A stretch of DNA of 52,090 bases from Gammaproteobacteria bacterium (GCA_023257255.1 JALRCR010000004.1:1-52090), one strand, 5' to 3'. Positions 32,746 through 41,653 are shown, counted from the first letter of the stretch. Made by a program: numbers and translations. Notes: a model not told the origin generated them from the letters alone.

Positions 32746-32764
32746 CGGCGCCGTGACGGCGCCG
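32746..32764. terminator. Hairpin between convergent TelA operon and HbpS-like gene
   Basis: CGGCGCC at 32746-32752 pairs with GGCGCCG at 32758-32764 around a 5-base loop, in the 37 bases separating the two convergent stops. It may end transcripts on both strands. No U-tract is present. Confidence 0.4.
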
Positions 32765-32777
32765 ACAGCCGCCAGGC

Positions 32778-33290
32778 CTATTTGCCCAGCGCGTCTATGC
32801 AGCCCTGGGCGGCCACGCCGTCCTGCTGTGCGCTACCGCCCGAGGTGCCCACCGCACCGATGATTTTGCCGTCCTTGACCAGCGGCAGTCCGCCTTCGAT
32901 GGGCAGCGCGTCCGGCAGTTTGAGCAGGCGCAGGGCAGAGCCGCCCTGGGCGATCATGTCTTCGAACACTTTGGTGGAGCGCCGAAAAGCCGCGGCGGTA
33001 TAGGCCTTTTGCCGGGCAGGTTCGACCGAGCCGAACTGGGTGTTATCCATCCGTTCGGTCAGCACGATGTGCCCACCGGTGTCGACCACGGTGACCACCA
33101 TGAACCAGTTGTTCTTGGCGGCGGTAGCGATGGCGGCTTTCGCGCAGGCGCGAGCGGTGTCGAGGCTCACCGGCGCGCCGTAGGGCAGCGGCGGCGGTGG
33201 GGTGGGTGCGGCGGCCGGGGCTTGCGCCAGCGCGGCATAACTTGCGCCGGCCAGGCCGAGCGCGCAGAGCAAATGTCGGGTTTTATTCAC
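32778..33290 (-). CDS. Exported GlcG/HbpS (DUF336) family protein
   Basis: A 170-residue protein with a clear signal peptide (MNKTRHLLCALGLAGASYAALAQA) and a Pro/Ala-rich linker. The HbpS/GlcG domain follows: SLDTARACAKAAIATAAKNNWFMVVTVVDTGGHIVLTERMD, ARQKAYTAAAFRRSTKVFED and GGLPLVKDGKIIGAVGTSGGSAQQD. HbpS of Streptomyces binds haem and senses oxidative stress; GlcG is of unknown function. Here the product is expected to be periplasmic. It is third in the minus-strand badH-badI group, 19 bases after badI, so a link with that pathway is likely but its role is unknown. Confidence 0.85.
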   Translation of the reverse strand: MNKTRHLLCALGLAGASYAALAQAPAAAPTPPPPLPYGAPVSLDTARACAKAAIATAAKNNWFMVVTVVDTGGHIVLTERMDNTQFGSVEPARQKAYTAAAFRRSTKVFEDMIAQGGSALRLLKLPDALPIEGGLPLVKDGKIIGAVGTSGGSAQQDGVAAQGCIDALGK

Positions 33291-33309
33291 GGGGTTCTCC
33301 AGTCAGGGT

Positions 33310-34095
33310 TTAAGGCTTCGGGTTACGGAAGTCCGGCTTGCGCTTTTCCATCAGCGCCTTCACGCCTTCCTTGGACTCGTCGCTGGCGTAGTACATCTTC
33401 AGCGCCTGGAAGCCCATCGCGCCAATGCCGTAGATGTTGTCGGAGTCGGCGTTGAAGGAGCGCTTGGCGATGGAAAGCGCGGTCGGGCTGCGGTCCAGCA
33501 GTTCATCGCACCAGGCGCGCACTTCGGCGTCGAGGTCCGCCATCGGCACCACCTTGTTGATGAGTCCCATGGCGAGCGCGTCGGCGGCAGAATAACGGCG
33601 GCACATGAACCAGATTTCGCGCGCCTTCTTTTCACCCACGACGCGCGACAGCAGCGCCGTGCCGAAGCCCGGATCCACCGAACCCATCTTGGGACCTACC
33701 TGACCGAAGATCGCGGTGTCCGCCGCGATCGCCAGATCGCACAGCGTGACCAGCACGTTGCCACCGCCGATGGCGTAGCCGTTTACGCGCGCGATGACCG
33801 GCTTCGGCGCGTTGCGGATGATGGCGTGCAGATCCTCGACCGGCATGCCGATGAGGCCACGGCCGTCGTAGTTGCCGTCGTGCGTGGACTGGTCGCCGCC
33901 GGTGCAGAAGCCGCGCTCACCCACGCCGGTCAGCACGATCACCCCAATGCTGTCGTCCCAGGCCGCGCGATTGAAGGCGTGGACCATGTCTTCCACGGTG
34001 CGCCCGCGAAAGGCGTTCAGCTTGTCCGGCCGGTTGATGGCGATCGTCGCGACCCCGCGGTCGACGGTGTAGAGAATGTCGGTGTAGTCGGTCAT
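33310..34095 (-). CDS. badI: 2-ketocyclohexanecarboxyl-CoA hydrolase-like crotonase (BadI-like)
   Basis: A 261-residue crotonase closely resembling Rhodopseudomonas BadI as remembered. Shared segments include NRPDKLNAFRG, FCTGGDQSTHDGNYDGRG, KPVIARVNGYAIGGGNVL, FGQVGPKMGSVDPGFGTA and EKKAREIWFMCRRYS. BadI hydrolyses 2-ketocyclohexanecarboxyl-CoA to pimelyl-CoA, the ring-opening step of cyclohexanecarboxylate breakdown. MenB-like members share the fold; the BadI-specific STHDGNYDGRG favours BadI. It lies 37 bases after badH and 19 before the HbpS-like gene on the minus strand. The preceding reactions' genes (CoA ligase and dehydrogenase) are not in this cluster. Confidence 0.8.
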   Translation of the reverse strand: MTDYTDILYTVDRGVATIAINRPDKLNAFRGRTVEDMVHAFNRAAWDDSIGVIVLTGVGERGFCTGGDQSTHDGNYDGRGLIGMPVEDLHAIIRNAPKPVIARVNGYAIGGGNVLVTLCDLAIAADTAIFGQVGPKMGSVDPGFGTALLSRVVGEKKAREIWFMCRRYSAADALAMGLINKVVPMADLDAEVRAWCDELLDRSPTALSIAKRSFNADSDNIYGIGAMGFQALKMYYASDESKEGVKALMEKRKPDFRNPKP

Positions 34096-34132
34096 GTCTG
34101 CGGCTCCCTTGAGTGCTTGCTGTTGTCGTTGT

Positions 34133-34897
34133 TCAGTTCATGGTCAGACCACCGGAGACGCTGATGGTCTGGCCGGTGATGAAGTTGGCGTCGTCGCTGG
34201 CAAGGAAGGCCACCATGCCGGCGAGGTCCTCCGGTTGGCCGAGGCGCTTCAGCGGAATGGCGTTGGTCAGGCCCTGCAGCAGGCGCTGACCGTACTCGCC
34301 TTCACCCGCCAGCGAGCGGAGCAGCGGGGTGTCGGTTGGACCCGGGCAGACACAATTCACGCGCACGTGCTTGCGCGCCACTTCACGGGCCAGCGTTTTG
34401 GTGAACGCAATGAGTCCGCCCTTGCAGGCGGAGTAGACGGCCTCGCCGGAGGACCCGACGCGGCCGGCGTCGGAGGCAATGTTCACCACCTTGCCGCCGC
34501 CGGCCTGCACCATGTGTTTGACCACGCAGTGCTGCAGGTTGAGCGGGCCGTTCAGGTTGATGGCGATGACCTTGGTCCAGAAGTCCGGCGTGGTGTCGAG
34601 GAAGGGCGAGGGCAGATCCCAGCCGGCGTTATTCACCAGCGCATCGATGCGGCCGTGGCGCTCGATGAGCGTTTCGACGGCGGCGTGGACGGCGGCGTAG
34701 TCGGTGATGTCGAGCACCAGGCTTTCGCAGGCATGGCCGGCGTCGGCCAGTTCGCGGTGAATCTCGGCCAGCCCCTCGGCATTCAGGTCGGTCGCGATGA
34801 CGCGCGCGCCTTCTTCGCCAAACCGCCGGCACAGTGCCCGCCCGATGCCGCCCGCCGCGCCGGTGACCAGCACCGTTTTGCCGCCTAGACCCCGCAT
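34133..34897 (-). CDS. badH: 2-hydroxycyclohexanecarboxyl-CoA dehydrogenase-like SDR (BadH-like)
   Basis: A 254-residue short-chain dehydrogenase. The NAD-binding TGAAGGIG is near residue 12-19, NNAGWD near 85-90, and the active-site Ser-Tyr-Lys is in NIASDAGRVGSSGEAVYSACKGG. The VGSSGEAVYSACKGGLIAF and PGPTDTPLL segments and the ISVSGGLTMN tail match BadH of R. palustris as remembered, which oxidises 2-hydroxycyclohexanecarboxyl-CoA to the 2-keto form used by BadI. The ATG at 34897 has GGGAGG upstream; an in-frame ATG five codons earlier lacks one. It leads the minus-strand badH-badI-hbpS group and is divergent from the gene at 34998. Confidence 0.8.
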   Translation of the reverse strand: MRGLGGKTVLVTGAAGGIGRALCRRFGEEGARVIATDLNAEGLAEIHRELADAGHACESLVLDITDYAAVHAAVETLIERHGRIDALVNNAGWDLPSPFLDTTPDFWTKVIAINLNGPLNLQHCVVKHMVQAGGGKVVNIASDAGRVGSSGEAVYSACKGGLIAFTKTLAREVARKHVRVNCVCPGPTDTPLLRSLAGEGEYGQRLLQGLTNAIPLKRLGQPEDLAGMVAFLASDDANFITGQTISVSGGLTMN

Positions 34898-34997
34898 AGC
34901 CGCCTCCCGCAAAATTCGCCCGCCCGATTGGCGGTGGCTGATGGTACAAGAATCACCCGCGCTTGCCGCCCTTCACCCCCTGCCGACAAGGACTCCC

Positions 34998-35612
34998 ATG
35001 ACCGACCACGCCACATCCCCGCACGCGTCAGGCGCCGTCAGCCTGACGCCCGACGACGGCCTGCCAGCACCTTTCCGTGGACTGGCCGCGCTGCGTGCCG
35101 ACGCGACCGCTACGCTCGCCTTTGAGGCGCCGCATCTGCGTTATGCCTGGGCCGAACTGCGCCACCCGGACGGCGTTACCCAGCCGGCCGGCGCGCTGTG
35201 GGTGACGCCGATGAGTACCGGCTGGCTGGCCGACGCGCCGCTGCCGCCCGCCGGCGCGGGTTTGCTGGTGGCGGCCGATGGCTTGCCGCCAGTCGGCCCG
35301 CTGGCCGAACCGCCGCGCGCCTTGTCGCCGGGTATTGATCTCAGGCTGCTCGCCGGCAGCGGCTTTGGGCGTGAATCTGCGGTGTTGGCGGATTTCCACT
35401 GCGCGCTCGCGGTGGTGCGCCTGGCGCGGATGATGCGTTTCGAGTTTCGTCCGGAGCACGCGACGCGCATGGTGCTGGTGGCGGCGGGGACGGTGTCCTG
35501 CGGCGGGCAGACGCTGGGCGCCGGGCAGCACCTGCGGCAGGACGACGCGCGGACCTTCTACATCGAAGCGCTGGAAGCGAGCGTGCTGGTGCTGCTGGCC
35601 GGCACCGCCTGA
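34998..35612 (+). CDS. Uncharacterised protein, possibly cupin-like
   Basis: A 204-residue protein with AAGGA before its ATG; I do not recognise the family. It has no signal peptide or membrane segment and contains no conserved catalytic motif I can name. The C-terminal third (MRFEFRPEHATRMVLVAAGTVSCGGQTLGAGQHLRQDDARTFYIEALE) alternates short beta strands with Gly turns, as in a cupin or HutD-like barrel. The divergent position opposite badH could mean it shares that promoter region. Its stop faces epmB across six bases. Confidence 0.6.
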   Translation: MTDHATSPHASGAVSLTPDDGLPAPFRGLAALRADATATLAFEAPHLRYAWAELRHPDGVTQPAGALWVTPMSTGWLADAPLPPAGAGLLVAADGLPPVGPLAEPPRALSPGIDLRLLAGSGFGRESAVLADFHCALAVVRLARMMRFEFRPEHATRMVLVAAGTVSCGGQTLGAGQHLRQDDARTFYIEALEASVLVLLAGTA

Positions 35613-35618
35613 GCGGCC

Positions 35619-36623
35619 TTAAGCCTGCGGCGTCTTGTAGGGCTGGCCGGCGACTTCCCGCACCAGGCGGGGCACCAGATAACCCGGCAGCGTTTTTCGC
35701 AGGGCTTTCATGATGAACCGGGCCCGGCGCAGCGAGACTGCGAAATGCGCGGTGCCGGCGGCGCGGTCGAGAAGATGCAGGTAGTAGGGCAGCACGCCCG
35801 CGCCGTGCAGCGCCGTGGCCAGCGTCTGCTGGGCATCGACATCATCATTCACCCCGCGCAGCAACACCGCCTGATTCAATAGCGTGACGCCGGCGTGCCG
35901 CAGCGGCAGCAGCGCGGCGTGGAGTGCGGGGCCAATTTCGCGGGCGTGGTTGGCGTGCAGCACCATGACCGGTTCGAGCCGGGATTCGCCGAGCAGCCTG
36001 ACCAGCGCGGGCGTGATGCGGGCAGGAATGCTTACCGGGAGTCGCGTGTGGATGCGCAGGCGCCGCAGCTGCGGCATCGCCGCCAGCCGCGCCAGCACCG
36101 GCGCAAGGCGCTCGTCGCGGAGGATGAGCGGGTCGCCGCCACTGAGGATGATTTCGCTGATCGACGCATCGGCCGCGACCGTGTCGAGTGCTGCGTTGAG
36201 GCGTTCGATGCCGACCGAGTCGCCATAGGGATAGTTGCGCCGGAAGCAGTAGCGGCAGTGGATGGCGCAGGCGCCGCTCATTAGCAGCAGGGCGCGCCCG
36301 TGGTACTTGTGCAGCAGGCCGGGCGCGCGCTCGGCGGCCAGGTCGCCCACCGGGTCCAGCAGTTCGCCGGGAGCGCGGCGGTCTTCCGCGGTGACCGGCA
36401 GCACCTGCCGTAGCAGGGGGTCCTGCGGGTCGCCTGGCTGCATCAGCGCGGCGTAGGGGCGGGGCACACGGAACGCGAATTGAGCGGCGGCGCTGGCGGA
36501 CAAGCCGACCGCGGCCGGGTCGAGCTGCAGGGCGTCGAGCAGCTCGAGCGGACGGGTGTAGGCCTCGCGCAGACTGTGCTGCCAGTCGGCGGGCTCAATT
36601 TTCCGTTCGCTTCGCGCTATCAT
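35619..36623 (-). CDS. epmB: EF-P lysine 2,3-aminomutase EpmB (radical SAM)
   Basis: A 334-residue radical SAM enzyme of the KamA family. The iron-sulfur motif CAIHCRYCF (C119, C123, C126) follows [13 protein letters not shown], and the C-terminal half has [25 protein letters not shown] and LLRGVNDD. EpmB converts alpha-lysine to beta-lysine, which EpmA attaches to EF-P. The start [15 protein letters not shown] at 36623 matches the family, and an ATG 11 codons upstream is rejected. It is divergent from efp by 37 bases, a conserved arrangement in gammaproteobacteria, which makes the assignment firm. Confidence 0.92.
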   Translation of the reverse strand: MIARSERKIEPADWQHSLREAYTRPLELLDALQLDPAAVGLSASAAAQFAFRVPRPYAALMQPGDPQDPLLRQVLPVTAEDRRAPGELLDPVGDLAAERAPGLLHKYHGRALLLMSGACAIHCRYCFRRNYPYGDSVGIERLNAALDTVAADASISEIILSGGDPLILRDERLAPVLARLAAMPQLRRLRIHTRLPVSIPARITPALVRLLGESRLEPVMVLHANHAREIGPALHAALLPLRHAGVTLLNQAVLLRGVNDDVDAQQTLATALHGAGVLPYYLHLLDRAAGTAHFAVSLRRARFIMKALRKTLPGYLVPRLVREVAGQPYKTPQA

Positions 36624-36660
36624 GCCCGCCCCATCGATTAGCCAGAGACCCCGCATTCTA

Positions 36661-37233
36661 ATGGCCTCCTACAGCACCAACCAATTCAAACCCGGCCTCA
36701 AGATCATGCTTGATGGCGTGCCCCACAACATCGTCGAGAACGAAATGGTCAAACCCGGCAAGGGTCAGGCCTTTAACCGGGTGCGGGTGCGCAACCTGCT
36801 GACCGGTCGCACCATCGAGCGGACCTTCAAGTCCGGCGACTCGGTGGAGGGCGCCGACATCGTCGACATGGAAATGCAGTACCTCTACAACGACGGCTCT
36901 GCCTGGCACTTCATGAACACCAGCAGCTTCGAGCAGTTGCAGGCCTCCAACGAGGCGGTGGCCGACGCCGGTCAGTGGCTGAAAGGGCAGGAAATGTGCA
37001 GCGTCACGCTGTTCAACGGCGAACCGATTGCCGTAAGCCCGCCCAATTTCGTCATCCTCCGCATTACCCAGACCGACCCCGGCGTGCGCGGCGATACCGC
37101 CACCGGCGGCACCAAGCCGGCGACCATGGAAACCGGCGCGGTGGTGCGGGTGCCCTTGTTCATCGAAGAAGGCTCCTTGCTGAAGATCGATACCCGCACC
37201 GGCGAGTACGTCTCCCGCGCCAAGGAAGAGTAG
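36661..37233 (+). CDS. efp: Elongation factor P
   Basis: A 190-residue EF-P with its three beta-barrel domains. The modification site is Lys34 in VKPGKGQAF, the Lys that EpmA/EpmB beta-lysylate; this matches the neighbouring genes. Conserved [23 protein letters not shown] and the C-terminal [10 protein letters not shown] are present. EF-P relieves ribosome stalling at polyproline stretches. The ATG at 36661 gives the normal [12 protein letters not shown] start; an upstream in-frame ATG at 36622 would add 13 odd residues. A TATCAT at 36618-36623 could be its -10 element. epmA begins 11 bases after its stop. Confidence 0.95.
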   Translation: MASYSTNQFKPGLKIMLDGVPHNIVENEMVKPGKGQAFNRVRVRNLLTGRTIERTFKSGDSVEGADIVDMEMQYLYNDGSAWHFMNTSSFEQLQASNEAVADAGQWLKGQEMCSVTLFNGEPIAVSPPNFVILRITQTDPGVRGDTATGGTKPATMETGAVVRVPLFIEEGSLLKIDTRTGEYVSRAKEE

Positions 37234-37244
37234 ACCGGCCCGCC

Positions 37245-38192
37245 ATGGACTGGCGGCCCACGGCCGCGCGGCCGGCCCTGCTGGCCCGCGCGGCACTGCT
37301 CCAGCAAATCCGGCAGCACTTTGCGACGGCCGGCGTGATGGAAGTCGATACGCCCTTGCTCGGCCTGACCGGCGCGGCGGATCCGGCCCTGAAATCCATC
37401 GCGGTCCCCTGCGCGGACGGCACGCGTTATCTCCAAACGTCCCCCGAGTTCGCCATGAAGCGGCTGCTGGCGGCGGGGGCGGGCGACATCTACCAAATCT
37501 GCAAAGCCTTTCGCGGCGAAGAACAAAGCCGGCTGCATCGCGGCGAGTTCACGATGCTCGAGTTCTACCGGCTGGGCTTTGACCACCACCGATTGATGGA
37601 CGAAGTCGCGCTAATCGTCGGCTTTGCCCTGCCGCAGCGGACGCTCGAACGCCTCACCGTGGCGGCCTTGGCCGCGCGCCTCGCCTGTCCCGATCCGCAT
37701 CTTGCCGACACCGCGACGCTTGCCGACTTCGCCCGCGGCGAAGGCGCCGTGCTGTCGCCGGCCGACGCGGCCGACCGGGTGCTGCTGCTCGATTTTCTGC
37801 TGGAACATCTGGTGCGTCTGGGGCTGGGATCAGGGCAGGCGGCGTTTCTTTACGACTTTCCGCTCGAGCAGCGGGCCTATGCCCGCGTCCGCCCGGGCGC
37901 GCCGCCGGTCGCCGAGCGGTTCGAACTCATCATCGACGGGGTGGAACTGGCCAACGGCTATCACGAAGTGACCGATGCCGAGACGCAGGCGGCCCTGTTT
38001 GCGCGCGAAGCGGCCTTGCGCGCGGCGCGCGGCCTGCCGCCGCCGCTGCTGGACCAGCAGCTGCTGGCGGCGCTAGACAGTGGCCTGCCGCCTTGTGCCG
38101 GTGTCGCGCTGGGCATTGATCGCCTGCTGATGCTGGCGCTGGGCGCGACCGATCTGTCGCCGGTCATGGCCTTTGGTCGCGACCTCATCTAG
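37245..38192 (+). CDS. epmA: EF-P (R)-beta-lysine ligase EpmA (GenX/PoxA/YjeA)
   Basis: A 315-residue lysyl-tRNA-synthetase-like enzyme without the anticodon-binding domain. It has class II motif 1 around MEVDTPLLG, LQTSPEFAMKRLLAAG, motif 2 FRGEEQSRLHRGEFTMLEFYR, FELIIDGVELANGYHE, and motif 3 ALGIDRLLMLALG. EpmA activates beta-lysine and joins it to Lys34 of EF-P. Start at 37245 follows the efp stop by 11 bases, and the preceding AAGGAAG is a little distant. With epmB and efp it forms a complete modification module. Confidence 0.93.
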   Translation: MDWRPTAARPALLARAALLQQIRQHFATAGVMEVDTPLLGLTGAADPALKSIAVPCADGTRYLQTSPEFAMKRLLAAGAGDIYQICKAFRGEEQSRLHRGEFTMLEFYRLGFDHHRLMDEVALIVGFALPQRTLERLTVAALAARLACPDPHLADTATLADFARGEGAVLSPADAADRVLLLDFLLEHLVRLGLGSGQAAFLYDFPLEQRAYARVRPGAPPVAERFELIIDGVELANGYHEVTDAETQAALFAREAALRAARGLPPPLLDQQLLAALDSGLPPCAGVALGIDRLLMLALGATDLSPVMAFGRDLI

Positions 38193-38239
38193 CACCGCGT
38201 GCGATGCAGCGGGGCGCTGGTATATGAAGATCATCGGCT

Positions 38240-38245
38240 TATAAT
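38240..38245 (+). promoter_or_regulatory. Candidate -10 element upstream of the 38279 gene
   Basis: A perfect TATAAT lies 33 bases before the GTG start, in an unusually AT-rich stretch for this DNA. The best -35 match at 17 bases spacing is poor (CTGGTA), so the promoter is only suggested. Confidence 0.35.
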
Positions 38246-38278
38246 CCGAACTTAATCTGACCTCGGAATGCCCGTCGC

Positions 38279-38764
38279 GTGAGTGTCTACGTAGTCGACA
38301 AACTGATGGCCCAGGCCCGCCGACTGGCCGCCGACTACCGGCGTGCGACCGGCAAGACCCTGCCCATCAGCGGCGAGATCGCCATCAACGACGCCATTCG
38401 CCTGCTGGGCCTGGAGCCGGCCAACGAGCCGCAGGGCGGCCACGATGCCACCCGGCAACTGCCCGATGGCCGCGTGCAGCGCCTGCAAATCAAGGCCCGG
38501 GTGGTGTTCGACGAAATCAAAAGCGCGCACCGGATGGGCGAACTCAAGGTCGACAAGCCCTGGGAAGCCCTGCTGCTGGTGCTGCTGGACGATAACTACG
38601 AGCCCTTCGCCATTTACGAGGCCAGCCGCGAGGCGGTGGAAGAGGCGCTCGATGAATCCAAATCCAACAAGCGCGGGACGCTGACCATCCCTAAATTCCA
38701 GCGCATCGGGCGCATGGCCTGGTCGCGCGACGACGAACTGCCCACCGGGATCGACCCCGCTTGA
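38279..38764 (+). CDS. Conserved hypothetical protein preceding the YoaA-type helicase
   Basis: A 161-residue protein starting at GTG (MSVYVVDKLMAQARRLAADYRRATGKTLPISGEIAINDAIRLLGLE). The first 45 residues look like a DNA-related helical domain, and the middle (FDEIKSAHRMGELKVDKPWEALLLVLLDDNYEPFAIYEASR) resembles a small endonuclease-like or DUF6998 fold; both are impressions only. I recognise it as a conserved protein often found near DNA-repair genes but cannot name a function. Its stop TGA overlaps the TTG start of the helicase gene, indicating translational coupling and a likely shared DNA-metabolism role. Confidence 0.7.
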   Translation: MSVYVVDKLMAQARRLAADYRRATGKTLPISGEIAINDAIRLLGLEPANEPQGGHDATRQLPDGRVQRLQIKARVVFDEIKSAHRMGELKVDKPWEALLLVLLDDNYEPFAIYEASREAVEEALDESKSNKRGTLTIPKFQRIGRMAWSRDDELPTGIDPA

Positions 38765-40677
38765 ATCCGGGCGACGCGCTGGCCGCCGGCGGCCCGGTCG
38801 CCGCCGTGATCGACGGCTTTCAGCCGCGCGCGGCCCAGCAGGAAATGGCCGACCGCGTGGCGGCAACCATCGACGCCCACGCACGACTGGTCTGCGAAGC
38901 GGGTACCGGCACCGGCAAAACCTTCGCCTATCTGGTGCCCGCGCTGATGGCCGGCACCCGCACCATTCTGTCTACCGCCACCCGCACGCTGCAGGACCAG
39001 CTCTACCACGTTGACCTGCCGCGGGTGCGCAAGGCGCTCAAAAGCGACGCCAGCATTGCCTTGCTCAAGGGGCGCGCCAACTACCTTTGTCTGTACCGCA
39101 TGGACCGCGCCGCCGGCGACCCGCTGCTGGGCGTGCGCGAGCAGCAGGAACTCGCGCGGGTCACCGCCTGGAGTCGCGAGACGGTGCTGGGCGACATAGC
39201 GGAGATTTCCGACGTGCCGGAAGACTCCGCGCTCTGGCCCCATGTCACATCGACCGTTGAAAACTGTCTGGGCCAGCGCTGCCCGATGATCGACGACTGC
39301 CACGTGAAAGAAGCGCGCCGCCGCGCGGTGGCGGCGGACGTGGTGGTGGTCAATCACCATCTGCTGTTTGCCGACATGGCCCTGCGCGATGCCGGCTTTG
39401 GCGAAATCCTGCCGACCGCGCAGTGCGTGGTGATCGATGAAGCGCATCAACTGCCCGACCTCGCCGCCAATGCCTTTGGCCAGACCCTGTCCGCCCGCCA
39501 ACTGCGCGAACTGGCCCGCGACAGCGAGCGCGCGGCGCGTGCCGAAGCGGCTGATATGCCGGATCTGCGCGACGCGGCCCGCCTGCTCGAGCAGGGTGTG
39601 GGGCAGGCGGTAGAGGCGCTGGCGCAGTTCAGCGGCAAGCAGTCTGAGTCTCTGCTCACGGCCCATCCGGTGCTGCGTGAGTTGCTGGAGACACTGGCCG
39701 GGCGGCTCGCCAGCCTTAACGCGCAGCTGACGCTCGCCGCCGAGCGCGGCGAAGAACTGGAAGCCTGCGAACGGCGGGGCGGGGAGCTCGCGGCGCGCTT
39801 CCGCGAGTGTCTGCTGGAAGACGATGAAGAGTCCGTGCGCTGGCTTGAAGCCAGTGCCCGCGGCTTTGTGCTGCACGTCACGCCGCTGTCGGTCGCCGAG
39901 CGGTTTCAGGGCCGGCTGGAAAGCTACCCGGCGGCGTGGGTGTTCTGCTCAGGTACGCTGGCGGTCGGCACCAGCCTGAATCACTTTTGTCGCGAATTGG
40001 GGATTACCGACGCCGCAGAAGCAGTCTGGCAAAGCCCTTTCGACTATGCCCGCCAGGCCTTGATGTATCTGCCACAAATTGGGGTCGATCCGGGCGATGA
40101 GCGCTATTTGCCGCTGATTTGTGACCATGCCGAGCAGGTGCTGGCCGCGAGCCGTGGGCGGGCGTTTTTCCTCTTCACCAGCTACCGGGCGCTTGAGTAC
40201 TGCGCGCAGCGCCTGCGTAGCCGGCTGCCCTGGCCGGTGCTGGTCCAGGGCGAATCACCGCGCGCGCGGCTGCTTGCGGAGTTTCGCGCGCTGGGCAACG
40301 CCGTGCTGTTCGGGACCTCGACTTTCTGGGAAGGCGTGGACGTGCGCGGCGAGGCGCTGTCCTGCGTCATCATCGACAAACTGCCCTTCGCGCCGCCGGA
40401 CGACCCGGTAGCCCGCGCCCGCAGCCAGCGCCTGACTGCCGAAGGGCGGAGCGCCTTTGGCGAGCTGCAACTGCCGCAGGCGGTGATCGCGCTGAAGCAG
40501 GGCGCCGGGCGCTTGATCCGCGACGTCGCCGACCGGGGGGTGCTGGTGCTCTGCGATCCGCGGCTGCGCAGCCGCGGCTACGGCAAGACCTTTCTCAAAT
40601 CCCTGCCGCCGATGCCCCAAACCCGCGAACTGGCCGACGTGCAGCGATTTTTTGCCCCGAACGGGGGACAGGCCTGA
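38761..40677 (+). CDS. yoaA: ATP-dependent DNA helicase YoaA (DinG/XPD family)
   Basis: A 638-residue superfamily 2 helicase. Walker A is EAGTGTGKT (45-53), the DEAH box is VIDEAHQLPDLA near 221-232, and four cysteines of an XPD-type iron-sulfur cluster are visible: one in RANYLCLYRMD, then CLGQRCPMIDDC. The C-terminal half has the helicase motifs FFLFTSYRALEY, GTSTFWEGVDVRGEAL and KQGAGRLIRD. YoaA and DinG unwind DNA 5' to 3' and act in repair, and YoaA binds the replication clamp-loader subunit chi. The start is TTG at 38761 overlapping the previous stop; no better in-frame start exists nearby (ATG at 38845 would remove part of the Q motif region). Confidence 0.9.
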   Translation: MNPGDALAAGGPVAAVIDGFQPRAAQQEMADRVAATIDAHARLVCEAGTGTGKTFAYLVPALMAGTRTILSTATRTLQDQLYHVDLPRVRKALKSDASIALLKGRANYLCLYRMDRAAGDPLLGVREQQELARVTAWSRETVLGDIAEISDVPEDSALWPHVTSTVENCLGQRCPMIDDCHVKEARRRAVAADVVVVNHHLLFADMALRDAGFGEILPTAQCVVIDEAHQLPDLAANAFGQTLSARQLRELARDSERAARAEAADMPDLRDAARLLEQGVGQAVEALAQFSGKQSESLLTAHPVLRELLETLAGRLASLNAQLTLAAERGEELEACERRGGELAARFRECLLEDDEESVRWLEASARGFVLHVTPLSVAERFQGRLESYPAAWVFCSGTLAVGTSLNHFCRELGITDAAEAVWQSPFDYARQALMYLPQIGVDPGDERYLPLICDHAEQVLAASRGRAFFLFTSYRALEYCAQRLRSRLPWPVLVQGESPRARLLAEFRALGNAVLFGTSTFWEGVDVRGEALSCVIIDKLPFAPPDDPVARARSQRLTAEGRSAFGELQLPQAVIALKQGAGRLIRDVADRGVLVLCDPRLRSRGYGKTFLKSLPPMPQTRELADVQRFFAPNGGQA

Positions 40678-40679
40678 CG

Positions 40680-40708
40680 CTGCCAAAGCCGGGTCGATTG
40701 GTTAAGAT
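40680..40708 (+). promoter_or_regulatory. Sigma-70-like promoter for the MBL-fold gene
   Basis: CTGCCA at 40680-40685 and TAAGAT at 40703-40708 are spaced 17 bases, just after the helicase stop. A transcript would start near 40715, 48 bases before the MBL gene's ATG. Both boxes match the consensus at four of six positions. Confidence 0.4.
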
Positions 40709-40762
40709 GCCCCCCGCGCCATGCGGTGGCGTATTTCAGACAACTCACAGGGGAGAATAGCC

Positions 40763-41644
40763 ATGAGCAAGCGCATGCTTGGAGATATCGCGATTGATGT
40801 CGCGATCGAAGTGCCGGTCGACGACGGATTTCCGCCCGAACTGCTGGTGCCGAATCACGACCCGGCGCTGCTGGAAGCCAACAAGTCGCTGATCGAGCCC
40901 TTCTGCCGTAACCCGGTGACCGGCGGGCTCAAGCTCAGCATTCACACCTGGATCGTGAAGACCCGTAATCAGGTCATCCTGATCGACACCTGCAACGGCA
41001 ACCACAAGGAGCGCCCGTCCTTCGAGCTTGCCCACCACCTGAACACGCCTTACCTCGAACGCCTCGCCGCCGCCGGCGTGCGTCCGGAAGACGTCGATAT
41101 CGTCATGTGCACGCACCTGCACGTTGACCACTGCGGCTGGAACACCCAGCTGAAGAACGGCAAATGGGTGCCGACCTTCCCCAAGGCCAAGTACATCTTC
41201 AGCAAGCAGGAATTCGACATGTGGAATCCGGCCGAAGCCGACCACGTGGAGCTCGAAATCAACCAGAACGTGTTTGAAGACAGCGTGTTGCCGGTGGTTG
41301 AAGCCGGTCAGGCCGAAATGGTCCACGGCGACCACGCCCTGAACGACAACATGCTGATCAAGCTGGCTCCTGGCCACACCCGCGGCAGCATCGTGCTGGA
41401 AGTGGAAAGCAAGGGGCAGCACGCGCTGTTCGCCGGCGATACCCTGCATTCGCCCATCCAGATCCTGCGTCCCGAGTGGAGCAGTGGTTTCTGTCTGGAT
41501 CCGGTGCAGTCCGGTCAGACCCGCCGCAAGCTGATGGAGCACTGCGTGGAAAAGAACGCGCTGCTCATGCCCGCCCACTTCCCGCCGCCGCACGCGGTGC
41601 GCGTGAAGCGCGACGGCGACAACTTCACCTTCGTCCCGGAATAA
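40763..41644 (+). CDS. Metallo-beta-lactamase-fold hydrolase
   Basis: A 293-residue MBL-fold protein with the zinc motif THLHVDHCGW (near 116-125), a preceding VILIDTCNGNHKERP strand, the later LAPGHTRGSIVLEV and LFAGDTLHSP, and a final AHFPPPH histidine. These are the usual five metal-binding spots of the superfamily. The pattern is that of generic lactonase-type hydrolases (AHL lactonase-like, arylsulfatase-like and others); substrate is not known. GGGGAGAATAG precedes the ATG at 40763. The dUTPase gene starts 9 bases after its stop. Confidence 0.85.
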   Translation: MSKRMLGDIAIDVAIEVPVDDGFPPELLVPNHDPALLEANKSLIEPFCRNPVTGGLKLSIHTWIVKTRNQVILIDTCNGNHKERPSFELAHHLNTPYLERLAAAGVRPEDVDIVMCTHLHVDHCGWNTQLKNGKWVPTFPKAKYIFSKQEFDMWNPAEADHVELEINQNVFEDSVLPVVEAGQAEMVHGDHALNDNMLIKLAPGHTRGSIVLEVESKGQHALFAGDTLHSPIQILRPEWSSGFCLDPVQSGQTRRKLMEHCVEKNALLMPAHFPPPHAVRVKRDGDNFTFVPE

Positions 41645-41653
41645 GGGCCGCAG

